Assembly: GCF_017299535.1 (NCBI RefSeq)
Contig: NZ_CP071238.1
Coordinates: forward strand, 4,402,001 to 4,466,000
Source: Serratia marcescens subsp. marcescens ATCC 13880
GTDB lineage: Bacteria; Pseudomonadota; Gammaproteobacteria; Enterobacterales; Enterobacteriaceae
DNA length: 64,000 nt
Direction of reading: 5' to 3'
In this document: positions 1 through 8,601 of the stretch, one piece after another
Position numbering within the stretch: position 1 is the stretch's first letter
Layout of the letters: the number at the start of each line of letters is the position of its first letter
The notes under the pieces: model-generated
Database searches by the model: none
The model's input: the letters and a program-made list of their open reading frames with translations, nothing else
Told to the model about the DNA's origin: nothing
Translations under genes and position numbers: made by a program

Positions 1-966
1 CGCGTCAGCCACAGCTTCGAGCAAATGCCCTCCGCCTCGCTGGAAATGCGGCGGCTGATCCGTTACGGCCAGCAGGCGGCCAAGGGCCAGCATCCGATCC
101 TGCTGCGCGGAGAGGAAGGGGTTGGCAAAGAGCTGCTCAGCCAGGCTATCCACAACGCCGGCGAACGCGCCGCCGGGCCGTATATCGCCCTCAACTGCCA
201 GCTGCTGCCGCAGGCGCAGGGGCTGCGTGAACTGTTGGGCAGCGACGCCAGCGAAGAAGAGGCGGGCCAGCTCAGCAAATTCGAATTGGCCAACGGCGGC
301 ACGCTGTATCTCGAACAGATCGAATACCTGCCGGCGGAGATGCAGTCGGCGCTGCTGCAGGTGCTGAAAACCGGCGTGGTGATCCGCCTCAATTCCAGCC
401 GGGTGATCCCGGTCGATGTCCGAGTCATCGCCGGCAGCGCCGCCGACCTGCCGCTGCTGGTGCAGCAAAACCGCTTCCGCCGCCAGCTGTTTTACAGCCT
501 GCAGGCGTTCGAGATCCAGATCCCGCCGCTGCGCCAGCGGCTGAGCGATATTCCGCTGCTGGTCAAACACCATCTGCGCACGCTGGAGCAGCATTTTCAG
601 TGTCGCTTCCGGGTGGATGACGAGGTAATGGCCCAGTTGGCGCTTTATCTGTGGCCGGGCAACGATTTGGAACTGAAAGGGGTGGTGGAGCGCGCGGCGA
701 TGATTTGCCACGGCCACCACATCCAGTTGGCGGATCTGCCGGCGCACCTGCTCGGCCAGCCGTCGCTGCTGGAAAGCGATCCGCAGCCCGGCGCGCCGCT
801 GTTGACACTGACGGACATGGAACGCCAGGCGATCCTGCGCGCGGCGACCGTCAGCCGCGGCCAGGTGACGGAGATGGCGCAGCTGCTGGGCATCGGCCGC
901 ACCACGCTGTGGCGGAAGATCAAACAGCACGGGATCGACATCCGCCAGTTCAAGCTGCGCGCTTAG
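1..966 (+). CDS. dhaR: DhaR transcriptional activator, 5'-truncated by window edge
   Basis: The C-terminal 321 residues of an NtrC-type activator; the reading frame is open from base 1, so the N-terminal sensor part lies outside. Visible are an AAA+ domain with Walker A (GEEGVGKE) and a C-terminal Fis-type helix-turn-helix (AQLLGIGRTTLWRKIKQHGI). The usual GAFTGA loop that contacts sigma-54 is absent: after ELLG the chain runs straight to SKFELANGGT. Walker B reads LYLEQIEYL where the family has LFLDEIGEL. E. coli DhaR is known to act on a sigma-70 promoter, which fits. It converges on dhaM, and the two stop regions overlap by 4 bases. Identity rests on the domain pattern plus the neighbouring dha operon. 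Confidence 0.9.
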   Translation, partial: RVSHSFEQMPSASLEMRRLIRYGQQAAKGQHPILLRGEEGVGKELLSQAIHNAGERAAGPYIALNCQLLPQAQGLRELLGSDASEEEAGQLSKFELANGGTLYLEQIEYLPAEMQSALLQVLKTGVVIRLNSSRVIPVDVRVIAGSAADLPLLVQQNRFRRQLFYSLQAFEIQIPPLRQRLSDIPLLVKHHLRTLEQHFQCRFRVDDEVMAQLALYLWPGNDLELKGVVERAAMICHGHHIQLADLPAHLLGQPSLLESDPQPGAPLLTLTDMERQAILRAATVSRGQVTEMAQLLGIGRTTLWRKIKQHGIDIRQFKLRA

Positions 967-2393
967 TGGCTGAGCTGCAATACCCCGCGCGCGGCGTCCA
1001 GCATCGCCTTCTGCCCGCTGCGGGTTTTGCTCAGGCAATCCTGCATGCCGACCACCATCGGAATGCCCATCGCCTTCGCCAGAATGGCGCTGTGCGACAG
1101 GGCATTGCCGCCGCTCAGACAGATGCCGAGCACCAGCCGCCTGTCGAGCATCACCACCTCCGAAGGCATCAGTTCGTCCATCACCAATATTGACGGTTCT
1201 GCGAGCGCAATAACCGGCAGCGGCAGCCTCTGCAGATGGCACAGCGTGCGGCGCAGCATGTCGCGCACGTCCAATTCGCGCGCCCGCATGTAGTCGTCAT
1301 CCAGCTCGCGGTACTCTTCGGCGATCGCCTCCAGCACCTGCCGCCAGGCCTGCTCGGCGCTGCACAGCTGTTGCGCGATGCAGGTGTAAGCCGCCTGCTG
1401 CAGATCCGGATCGTCCAGCAGCATGCTGTGGGCGCCGAAGATCGCCGCCTGCGGCTTGCCGATCAGCGTGCCTGTGCGTTCCGCCAGCCGGTTCAGATCG
1501 CTCAGCGTGTGCTGTAACGCCTCCCGCAGGCGTTGCTGTTCGCCCAGAACCTCGTCCGCGCCGATACGCCGATCGGCGGTTGGCGGCCAGAAGCTGTGGG
1601 CCTGAAACACCGGCCCGCTGGTGACGCTTTCCGCCACCGGGATACCGTGCAGCGAAGGCTGCTGCCGCTCGGAGACCGTCTCGCCAAAATGTTGTTCCGC
1701 CAGCGCTTTGAACGCCGCCAGCGCCTCGTCCGCCTGCGCGCCGTCGGCGATCAGGCGAACGGTGTCGCCGTGACGCACCTGCAGCAGCGCCAGCTGATTG
1801 AGGCTGCGCGGATCGACGCACTGCCCCTGCTTCTCCAGCACCAGCTCGGCCTTGAACGGCGCCAGCGTCTCGACCAGCCGCGCCGCCGGGCGCGCATGCA
1901 GCCCATGCGGGTTCTGCACCGTCCAGGTTGCGCTTTTGCCCTGCGCCAGCGGCAAGGCCACGCTTTTCGCCGTCGGTGAAGCCTCGCCCAGCTGTGCCTG
2001 TTTGGCCTGCAGCGCCCCCTGCGCCTCCGCCACCACCTGCTCCAGCGAGGCGCCGGAGTTGGCGGCCACCACCGCCGCCAGCGTGCCTTCAACCAGCGGC
2101 GCCGCACACAGCCGCACTTTGGCGGCCAGATCCGGATCCAGCAGATCGAGCGCGGTTTCGGCACTGAGCAGCGCGCTGCCCAGATCCATCAGCACCAGAA
2201 CGCCGTCGCCGTCGGCGACCGCTTCGATCGCCTCCATCACTTTGACCGCGTCGGTGCCGATCGGATGCTGCTCGTCATCCACGCCCGCCGCCAGCGCCAG
2301 TTTGCAGCCGTCGCCGCGCATCATCTGCCGCGCCAACTGCTCAACGCCGCGCGCCAGCAACGCGCTGTGCGAAACCACCACGATATTAATCAT
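963..2393 (-). CDS. dhaM: DhaM, phosphoryl donor subunit of PEP-dependent dihydroxyacetone kinase
   Basis: 476 residues, the size of E. coli DhaM. It passes phosphate from the PTS to DhaL-bound ADP. Domains in order: EIIA-mannose-like fold with the phospho-acceptor His9 (VVVSHSALLARGV), an HPr-like domain with NPHGLHARPAARL at about residue 165, and an enzyme-I-like N-terminal domain with the GGNALSHSAI histidine region near residue 430. The ATG at 2393 gives the canonical MINIVVVSHS start; an in-frame extension upstream is only the shadow of dhaL. It is the last gene of the operon, 11 bases after dhaL, and its TAA overlaps the dhaR stop. Confidence 0.95.
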   Translation of the reverse strand: MINIVVVSHSALLARGVEQLARQMMRGDGCKLALAAGVDDEQHPIGTDAVKVMEAIEAVADGDGVLVLMDLGSALLSAETALDLLDPDLAAKVRLCAAPLVEGTLAAVVAANSGASLEQVVAEAQGALQAKQAQLGEASPTAKSVALPLAQGKSATWTVQNPHGLHARPAARLVETLAPFKAELVLEKQGQCVDPRSLNQLALLQVRHGDTVRLIADGAQADEALAAFKALAEQHFGETVSERQQPSLHGIPVAESVTSGPVFQAHSFWPPTADRRIGADEVLGEQQRLREALQHTLSDLNRLAERTGTLIGKPQAAIFGAHSMLLDDPDLQQAAYTCIAQQLCSAEQAWRQVLEAIAEEYRELDDDYMRARELDVRDMLRRTLCHLQRLPLPVIALAEPSILVMDELMPSEVVMLDRRLVLGICLSGGNALSHSAILAKAMGIPMVVGMQDCLSKTRSGQKAMLDAARGVLQLSH

Positions 2394-2404
2394 CTCGCCT
2401 CCTG

Positions 2405-3037
2405 CTAACTGCCGGCGACCTCGGCCAGCGTTTTCATCATCAACATCACCGAAGTGGCGCCGGGATCCTGGTGGCCGATGCTGCGCTCGCCCAGGTAACT
2501 GGCCCGCCCTTTGCGCGCCTGCATGGTGATGGTGTTCTCCACCGCCCGCTCGGCGCTGTCGGCGGCGCGCTGCAGCGCCTCCGACACGCTCAGGTTCTGC
2601 TGCGCGGACTGACCGAGGCTTTCCACCACCGGCCACCAGACGTCGCACATGGTCTTGTCGCCCGGCTCCGCCTTGCCGCGCATCACCACGCCTTCCACCC
2701 CTTCCTGCATCACCTGATGCAGCTCCGCCAGATCCAGGCTCTGCTTGGCGTTCGCCGCCTGCGCCGCGCGGATGAAGAAGGTGCCGAACAGCGGACCGCT
2801 GGCGCCACCCACGCTCGACAGCAGCGTCATGCCGGTGTTTTTCAGGATAAAGCCGATATCCTTGTCCGCCACCGACGGCAGCTTTTCCACCACCTTGTTG
2901 AAACCGCGATTCATGTTCAAACCGTGGTCGGCATCGCCGATCTCGGTGTCCAGCTGGGTCAGAAAATCGCGCTCCCGGCTGAACACCTCGCCGCAACGCA
3001 TCAGCCAATCGACAACCTGTTGTTTGGTCAACGCCAT
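2405..3037 (-). CDS. dhaL: DhaL, ADP-binding subunit of dihydroxyacetone kinase
   Basis: 210 residues. It carries the Mg-ADP that shuttles phosphate from DhaM to dihydroxyacetone bound on DhaK. The three metal-binding aspartates are seen in EIGDADHGLNMNRG near residue 32. It starts 9 bases after the dhaK stop with AGGAGG directly upstream, so the kinase subunits are tightly coupled. Confidence 0.96.
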   Translation of the reverse strand: MALTKQQVVDWLMRCGEVFSRERDFLTQLDTEIGDADHGLNMNRGFNKVVEKLPSVADKDIGFILKNTGMTLLSSVGGASGPLFGTFFIRAAQAANAKQSLDLAELHQVMQEGVEGVVMRGKAEPGDKTMCDVWWPVVESLGQSAQQNLSVSEALQRAADSAERAVENTITMQARKGRASYLGERSIGHQDPGATSVMLMMKTLAEVAGS

Positions 3038-3046
3038 GATTCCTCC

Positions 3047-4117
3047 TCAGCAACCCCAACGCAGCGCAGGCGTTTTCACCGGCGCATCCCACAAGGACAA
3101 CAGCTCGTCGTCCACGTTCAACAACGTGATGGACACCCCTTGCATATCCAGCGAGGTGCAATAAGAACCCACCAGGTTGCGCTCAATGATGATGCCCGCC
3201 TCGGCGCAGCGCTCCGCCAGCCGATGGTACACGCCATACAACTCAGACAATGGCGTGGCGCCCAGATTGTTGACCAGCGCGATCACCCGATCGCCGCGCG
3301 TCAGCGGCTGCTTGGTCTGCATTTCGTCGCGCCACTCGCCCTGCTGACGATCCCAGACGCGGATCGCGCGCTGATAGTGGCCGTGGTCGATCAACGTATG
3401 GAACATGTCGTCCACCGCCGCGTTGAGCGTGGTGAACGGGCGGCGCGCAATGCCTGGCTCGCCGTGAATGCCGACGCCGAACTCCATTTCGTTCTCTGCC
3501 AGGGTGAACGACGGCTTGCCGGCGGCCGGCACGGTACAGGCGCCCAGTGCGATGCCGATTGAATGCCCGTGGTTGTTAATGCGATGCCCCAGCGTCACCA
3601 CGCTGTCCAGATCGTCGCCGCGCACCGCGGCGGCGCCCAGCAGTTTCTCCATCAGCACGGTGTTGGCCACCCCGCGCCGCCCGGCGGTAAACAGGCTGTC
3701 TTTGACCGCCACGTCGTCATCCACCAGCACCGTCGCCACCGCGACGCCGCTGTCGTGCAGCAGCTCGGTGGCGGTTTCGAAGTTGAGCACGTCGCCGGTG
3801 TAGTTCTTGATCAGCAGCAGCACCCCGGCGCCGCCGTCGATCGCCTGACCGCACTCGTACATTTTATCCGGCGTCGGCGAGGTGAAAATCTCGCCCGGAC
3901 AGGCGCCGTCGAGCATCCCTTCACCGACGAAGCCGCAGTGCATCGGCTCATGGCCGCTGCCGCCGCCGGACAAGATCGCCACCTTGCCCGCCACCGGCGC
4001 GTCGGCGCGGGTCACGAACACCGGATCCGCGTGCACCAGCAGCTCGGGATGGGCCTCCGCCAGCCCCTGCAACTGCTCTTCCAACACCGACTCGACCTGA
4101 TTAATCAGTTTTTTCAC
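3047..4117 (-). CDS. dhaK: DhaK, dihydroxyacetone-binding kinase subunit
   Basis: 356 residues from the GTG at 4117, exactly the E. coli length. The longer in-frame ATG at 4153 is rejected because AGAGGAAA sits properly before the GTG and the family starts (M)KKLINQVE. Landmarks: the GGGSGHEPMHCGFVG loop and the GIHGEPG segment holding the histidine that binds dihydroxyacetone covalently. It is the second gene of the dhaD-K-L-M operon. Confidence 0.96.
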   Translation of the reverse strand: MKKLINQVESVLEEQLQGLAEAHPELLVHADPVFVTRADAPVAGKVAILSGGGSGHEPMHCGFVGEGMLDGACPGEIFTSPTPDKMYECGQAIDGGAGVLLLIKNYTGDVLNFETATELLHDSGVAVATVLVDDDVAVKDSLFTAGRRGVANTVLMEKLLGAAAVRGDDLDSVVTLGHRINNHGHSIGIALGACTVPAAGKPSFTLAENEMEFGVGIHGEPGIARRPFTTLNAAVDDMFHTLIDHGHYQRAIRVWDRQQGEWRDEMQTKQPLTRGDRVIALVNNLGATPLSELYGVYHRLAERCAEAGIIIERNLVGSYCTSLDMQGVSITLLNVDDELLSLWDAPVKTPALRWGC

Positions 4118-4168
4118 GATGGTTTCCTCTGTAAGAACAGGGGCGCGGCGCACCGCGCCCCAACGGTA

Positions 4169-5269
4169 TCAATGACGCTGCAACCAGGCGGCGCCCAGCC
4201 TATCCGCCGTCAGGATCGCCGCCTGCACGCCCGCAGGGGTGACCTTGAACGGCATGTTGTGAATGGTTTCACCCGCGGCGCAGCTGGCCTCGGCCACCGC
4301 CATCATCTTCGCCGCCGCATCGCCGGTGACGCCCATCTGCGCCAACGTGATCGGCAGGCCGATGTCATGACAAAACGCCAGCACGGTTTCAATCTGCGCC
4401 ATCGGGCTGTTCTGCAGCACCAGCTGCGCCAGAGTGCCAAACGCCACTTTTTCGCCGTGATACAGGTGGTGACACTCCTCCAGCACGGTGAAACCGTTGT
4501 GAATGGCGTGCGCCGCCGCCAGCCCGCTGCTCTCGAAGCCGATGCCGCTCAGATACGTATTGGCCTCAATGATGCGTTCCACCGCTTCCGTCACCACGCC
4601 GGCTTCGACCGCCAGCTTGGCCTTCACCCCTTCGGCCAGCAGCGTGTCGTAGCACAACCGCGCCAGACTGAGCGCCGCCAGCGTCGATTTGCCGCCGGCC
4701 ATGCTGGTGGCCTGGGCGTCGAAACAGGCCTGCGCTTCGAAATAGGTGGAGAGCGCGTCGCCCATGCCGGCCACCAGCAGGCGCACCGGCGCGTTGGCGA
4801 TGATGGCGCTGTCCATCACCACCATGTCCGGGTTGCGCGGGTAGATCAGGTATTCGGCGAATTCGCCCTGTTCGGTGTAGATAACCGACAGCGCGCTGGT
4901 CGGCGCATCGGTGGAGGCGATGGTGGGAATGAGCACCACCGGCAGCCGTTGGTAGTGGGCGACGGCCTTGGCGGTGTCGAGCGTTTTGCCGCCGCCGACG
5001 CCGATCACCCCGCGGCAGCCGTGGGTCTGCAGCTCGCAGCCAAGCCGGTCTATCTCTTTACGGCAGCACTCGCCGTTGAAGCGGGCCGCATGATGTTTCA
5101 CGCCGTGCTGCCGCAGGCTGCCCATCAGGGTGTCGCCCGCCAGCTGCATCACGAAGTCGTCGGCGATCACGAAATAATGGTCGGCGAGGGATTTGGCGTA
5201 TTCGCCGACGGCGGCCAGCGCATTGACGCCCTGAATGTATTTGCCTGGTGACTGGATGATTCTCAACAT
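4169..5269 (-). CDS. dhaD: NAD-dependent glycerol dehydrogenase
   Basis: 366 residues of the iron/zinc-containing alcohol dehydrogenase family, oxidising glycerol to dihydroxyacetone in the cytoplasm. The NAD-binding [11 protein letters not shown] and the metal-site regions AAHAIHNGF and [12 protein letters not shown] are present. It could equally be called gldA; I use dhaD because it heads the operon with dhaKLM, whose kinase consumes its product. AAGGA lies about 7 bases before the ATG. Confidence 0.95.
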   Translation of the reverse strand: MLRIIQSPGKYIQGVNALAAVGEYAKSLADHYFVIADDFVMQLAGDTLMGSLRQHGVKHHAARFNGECCRKEIDRLGCELQTHGCRGVIGVGGGKTLDTAKAVAHYQRLPVVLIPTIASTDAPTSALSVIYTEQGEFAEYLIYPRNPDMVVMDSAIIANAPVRLLVAGMGDALSTYFEAQACFDAQATSMAGGKSTLAALSLARLCYDTLLAEGVKAKLAVEAGVVTEAVERIIEANTYLSGIGFESSGLAAAHAIHNGFTVLEECHHLYHGEKVAFGTLAQLVLQNSPMAQIETVLAFCHDIGLPITLAQMGVTGDAAAKMMAVAEASCAAGETIHNMPFKVTPAGVQAAILTADRLGAAWLQRH

Positions 5270-5401
5270 AACCGGATCCTTGTAGGGAGTTGGCGATGGT
5301 ACGTTCAGATATCAGGTGATGACGCGCCGACTTCGCCGCCGGCTTGTTGTTGTGCTTCGACTATGAGCGCCTGCCGCCCGCCTGGCGAGCTTCGCGATTT
5401 T

Positions 5402-5450
5402 TGTTCCATTATGGAACATCATCATAGCGACAACGTTTCATGATGAAACG
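5402..5450. promoter_or_regulatory. Pair of 17-bp palindromes upstream of dhaD
   Basis: Two perfect palindromes, TGTTCCATTATGGAACA (5402-5418) and CGTTTCATGATGAAACG (5434-5450), share the form YGTTYCAT-N-ATGRAACR. Their centres are 32 bp apart, about three helical turns, placing two dimers on the same DNA face. They lie 133-181 bp upstream of dhaD and about 172-220 bp upstream of ygiB. The likeliest reader is the neighbouring DhaR; that is inference, and an IclR-type regulator is an alternative. Nothing else is recognised in the 5270-5621 gap, and no -24/-12 promoter was found. Confidence 0.6.
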
Positions 5451-5621
5451 CCAACGCGCGTTTTTTCGCCGCGAAAGCGAACTGGCGCACACCCCAACGT
5501 ATAACTGCGTAAAGAGTCGATTCTGCGGGCGTTTCAGCTTTAATTTTGACCATGTTTCCCCTATCCTTAGCGCCACTACTGGGAAAGGGCGAAAACAGCC
5601 CGCATGATGGGATTGATAACG

Positions 5622-6284
5622 ATGAAACGGACAAAAAACATCAACCAAGAGACGTTCCGCAAATCCTGGCGCAGCTACCGTGTCGCGCCCGTGGCTTTGG
5701 CGATCAGCGCCGTCTTTATGCTGGCCGGCTGCGAGAAGAGCGATGAAACGGTCTCCCTGTATCAGAATGCCGATGACTGTTCGCGCGCCAATCCTTCGAT
5801 GAGCGAGCAGTGCACCACCGCCTACAACAATGCCCTGAAAGAAGCCGCGAAAACCGCGCCGAAATACGCCACTCGCGAAGACTGCGTCGCCGAGTTCGGC
5901 GAAGCGCAGTGTACCCAGGCTCCGGCACAGGCCGGCATGGCGGCGGAATCACAAAGCAGCGGCAGCTTCTGGATGCCGCTGATGGCGGGCTATATGATGG
6001 GCCGCCTGATGGGCGGTTCCGGCTTCGCGCAGCAGCCGCTGTTCACCTCCAAGAACGCCGCCAGCCCGGCGAACGGCAAGTTTGTCGACGCCAGCGGCAA
6101 GAGCTACGGCCCGGCCACCGCCGGCGGCCGCACCATGACGGTGCCGAAAACCGCCATGGCGCCGAAGCCTGCGGTCACCAATACCGTGACCCGCGGTGGT
6201 TTCGGCGAGACCGTGGCCAAGCAGACCAGCATGCAGCGCAGCAGCGCCACTTCCAACTCCGGCTCTCGCAGCATGGGCGGTTGA
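5622..6284 (+). CDS. ygiB: YgiB family lipoprotein-like protein (DUF1190)
   Basis: 220 residues closely matching E. coli YgiB. The N-terminus is a basic stretch, a hydrophobic segment and a lipobox LAGC near residue 37, so a lipoprotein is likely. The body has ENADDC-type cysteine motifs, a glycine/methionine patch ([14 protein letters not shown]) and a serine-rich tail. The ATG at 5622 gives the family start MKRTK; the upstream ATG at 5604 is less likely. It is followed after 3 bases by ygiC, a conserved pair. Molecular function unknown. Confidence 0.93.
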   Translation: MKRTKNINQETFRKSWRSYRVAPVALAISAVFMLAGCEKSDETVSLYQNADDCSRANPSMSEQCTTAYNNALKEAAKTAPKYATREDCVAEFGEAQCTQAPAQAGMAAESQSSGSFWMPLMAGYMMGRLMGGSGFAQQPLFTSKNAASPANGKFVDASGKSYGPATAGGRTMTVPKTAMAPKPAVTNTVTRGGFGETVAKQTSMQRSSATSNSGSRSMGG

Positions 6285-6287
6285 TGC

Positions 6288-7448
6288 ATGAAACGTATTG
6301 CTATTACCGAGCGCCCGGACTGGCGTGAAAAAGCGACCGAGTTCGGTTTTCGTTTCCACACCATGTACGGCGAGCCGTACTGGTGTGAAGACGCCTATTA
6401 CCAGTTCACGCTGGCGCAGATTGAAGAGATCGAAAGCGCTACCGCCGAGCTGCATCAGATGTGCCTGCAGGTGGTGGAAAAAGTGGTCGGCAGCGACGAG
6501 CTGATGGCCAAGTTCTGCATCCCGAAACACACTTGGGAGTTCGTGCGCAGTTCCTGGCGCACCAACCAGCCGTCGCTGTATTCGCGTCTCGATCTGGCCT
6601 ACGACGGCGTCAACCCGCCGAAGCTGCTGGAGAACAACGCCGATACGCCGACCTCGCTGTATGAAGCGGCCTTCTTCCAGTGGCTGTGGCTGGAAGACCA
6701 GATCAATGCCGGCAAGCTGGATCCGCAATCGGATCAGTACAACAGCCTGCAGGAGAAGCTGATCGAGCGTTTCGGCGAGCTGAAAGCGCACCACGGCTTC
6801 GGCCTGCTGCACCTGGCGTGCTGCCAGGACAGCGAAGAAGATCGCGGCACGGTGCAATATCTGCAGGACTGCGCGCAGGAAGCCGGTCTGCCGACCGAAT
6901 TCCTGTTCATGGAAGAGATTGGCCTTGGCGAGAAAGGCCAGTTCACCGATCTGCAGGATCAGGTGATCGGTAACCTGTTCAAGCTCTACCCGTGGGAATT
7001 CATGCTGCGCGAGATGTTCTCCACCAAGCTGGAAGACGCCGGCGTGCGTTGGCTGGAGCCGGCCTGGAAGAGCATCATCTCCAACAAGGCGCTGCTGCCG
7101 CTGCTGTGGGAAATGTTCCCGAACCACCCTAACCTGCTGCCGGCTTATTTCGCGCAAGACGATCATCCGCCGATGGATCATTACGTCACCAAACCGCTGT
7201 TCTCGCGGGAAGGCGCCAATATCCAGATCGTCGAAAACGGTCAGGAAGTGGCGCGCGTCGATGGGCCGTACGGTGAAGAAGGCATGATCGTGCAGCAGTT
7301 CCATCCACTGCCGAAGTTCGAAGACAGCTACACGCTGATCGGCAGCTGGCTGGTGAACGATCAACCCTGCGGCATCGGCCTGCGCGAAGATCGCGAACTG
7401 ATCACGCAGGATCTGTCGCGCTTCTATCCGCACACTATTCTCGGCTGA
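6288..7448 (+). CDS. ygiC: YgiC, glutathionylspermidine-synthase-like ATP-grasp protein
   Basis: 386 residues, the family's full length. It resembles the ATP-grasp synthetase half of glutathionylspermidine synthase ([30 protein letters not shown]). Known homologues lack demonstrated glutathionylspermidine synthesis, so a peptide-ligase role is inferred only from the fold. It is co-transcribed with ygiB and ends at a bidirectional terminator shared with ygiD. Confidence 0.93.
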   Translation: MKRIAITERPDWREKATEFGFRFHTMYGEPYWCEDAYYQFTLAQIEEIESATAELHQMCLQVVEKVVGSDELMAKFCIPKHTWEFVRSSWRTNQPSLYSRLDLAYDGVNPPKLLENNADTPTSLYEAAFFQWLWLEDQINAGKLDPQSDQYNSLQEKLIERFGELKAHHGFGLLHLACCQDSEEDRGTVQYLQDCAQEAGLPTEFLFMEEIGLGEKGQFTDLQDQVIGNLFKLYPWEFMLREMFSTKLEDAGVRWLEPAWKSIISNKALLPLLWEMFPNHPNLLPAYFAQDDHPPMDHYVTKPLFSREGANIQIVENGQEVARVDGPYGEEGMIVQQFHPLPKFEDSYTLIGSWLVNDQPCGIGLREDRELITQDLSRFYPHTILG

Positions 7449-7463
7449 TCGCCCCGCTGAAAG

Positions 7464-7496
7464 CAAAAACGCCAGTCTCTGACTGGCGTTCTTTCT
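7464..7496. terminator. Bidirectional terminator between ygiC and ygiD
   Basis: A 10-bp perfect stem AACGCCAGTC / GACTGGCGTT with a 3-base loop, preceded by an A run and followed by a T-rich tract, between convergent genes. Confidence 0.85.
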
Positions 7497-8279
7497 TTAC
7501 CCCACCTGTACCGACAGCATGCTCAGCGCCCCCATTTCGATACCGTCGATCGGCACGCTGATGGTCTCTTTTCCATCCCAACCGCCAAGCACATACAGCA
7601 ACGGCAGATAGTGTTCCGGCGTCGGATTCGACAACGCCGCGCCCTCATGGCGCATGAAATCCACCAGCGGGTGATTATCGCCCCGATAACGCAGGTTATC
7701 CCGGACAAAGTTATTGAACGATTCCGCCCATGGGTAGGCGCTGGTGTCGCCCTGCCATTTCACCATGCGCAGGTTGTGCACCACGTTGCCGCTGGCGACG
7801 ATCATCACGCCCTCATCCCGCAGCGCCGCGAGTTTGCGGCCCAGCTCATAGTGGTAAGCCGCCGGCTGCGTGCCGTCGACGCTGAGCTGCACCACCGGGA
7901 TATCGGCATTGGGATACATCTTGATCAATACGCCCCAGGTGCCGTGATCCAACCCCCACTCGCCGAGATCCGCCGTTACCGGCACCGGCGCCAGAATGTG
8001 CTGCAGCTGCGCGGCCAGTGCGGGAGAGCCTGGCGCCGGATAACGGGTATCAAACAGCGCCTGCGGGAACCCGCCAAAGTCGTGAATGGTTTTGGGTTTT
8101 TCCATCGCGGTGACCGCAGTGCCGCGGGTATACCAATGCGCGGAAACCGCCACGATCGCCTTCGGGCGCGGCAATGACTCACCCAACGCACGCCATGCCC
8201 GGGTGTAACGGTTGTCTTCCAGCACGTTCATCGGGCTACCGTGGCCAAGAAACAGTGCCGGCATACGAGAGGTGTTCAT
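7497..8279 (-). CDS. ygiD: YgiD, LigB-type extradiol (4,5-DOPA) dioxygenase family protein
   Basis: 260 residues with the metal ligands expected of the class III extradiol dioxygenase fold: the N-terminal LFLGHGSPMN, AVSAHWYTRG and the LDHGTWGVL segment. E. coli YgiD opens the ring of L-DOPA to seco-DOPA in vitro; the physiological substrate is unknown. Convergent with ygiC. Confidence 0.92.
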   Translation of the reverse strand: MNTSRMPALFLGHGSPMNVLEDNRYTRAWRALGESLPRPKAIVAVSAHWYTRGTAVTAMEKPKTIHDFGGFPQALFDTRYPAPGSPALAAQLQHILAPVPVTADLGEWGLDHGTWGVLIKMYPNADIPVVQLSVDGTQPAAYHYELGRKLAALRDEGVMIVASGNVVHNLRMVKWQGDTSAYPWAESFNNFVRDNLRYRGDNHPLVDFMRHEGAALSNPTPEHYLPLLYVLGGWDGKETISVPIDGIEMGALSMLSVQVG

Positions 8280-8601
8280 AGAGGGATCCTTAGTTCAAAT
8301 TGTGCTATGCCGCTACATTACGCGCTTTGCCGCAGCAACACAGCCGGATAACCGTGATGAAGATATTCAATAAATTTGAATTAAAAGCAGAGAAATACGC
8401 CGGTCAACAGAAAGATAAAAAAATCATATATTTCAATAAAATAATAAGTTCAGTGAATGCCATGACATTACTGCCACACAGATCCAATTTGTGAACAATT
8501 TATGTATTTTTTGTTAACAAAATCTATACACTCCTCCTCTGCCGACGGGAGCAGGCAACGCCGTCGCGCGATGGGAATTACGTCTCACCAAGGAGGAATT
8601 C
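8280..8601. other. AT-rich intergenic region upstream of the alkaline phosphatase gene
   Basis: The gap between divergent ygiD and the phosphatase gene is far more AT-rich than its surroundings. It contains a 14-bp palindrome TTTTGTTAACAAAA at 8509-8522. I looked for a PhoB box (two CTGTCAT-like heptamers 11 bp apart) and found none: ATGCCAT at 8457 and CTGCCAC at 8471 are 14 bp apart. A short open frame at 8300-8494 has no convincing ribosome site. Confidence 0.5.

Noticed and set aside
963..3161. 732-codon reading of dhaM extended through dhaL
   Set aside because: The first 256 codons are an out-of-frame reading of dhaL; the family start is the ATG at 2393.
3563..5251. Long 562-codon plus-strand frame across dhaK and dhaD
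   Set aside because: Antisense shadow in GC-rich DNA; His/Arg/Gln-rich and no domain. The same applies to long frames opposite glnE (13347-15908), rpoD (25311-27137) and ygiC (5949-7466).
8457..8477. Possible Pho box upstream of the alkaline phosphatase
   Set aside because: The two CTGTCAT-like heptamers are 14 bp apart instead of 11 and match poorly.
8300..8494. 64-codon frame upstream of phoA with an internal MKIFNKFELKAEKYAG start
   Set aside because: Lies in AT-rich intergenic DNA, lacks a convincing ribosome site and any recognisable domain.
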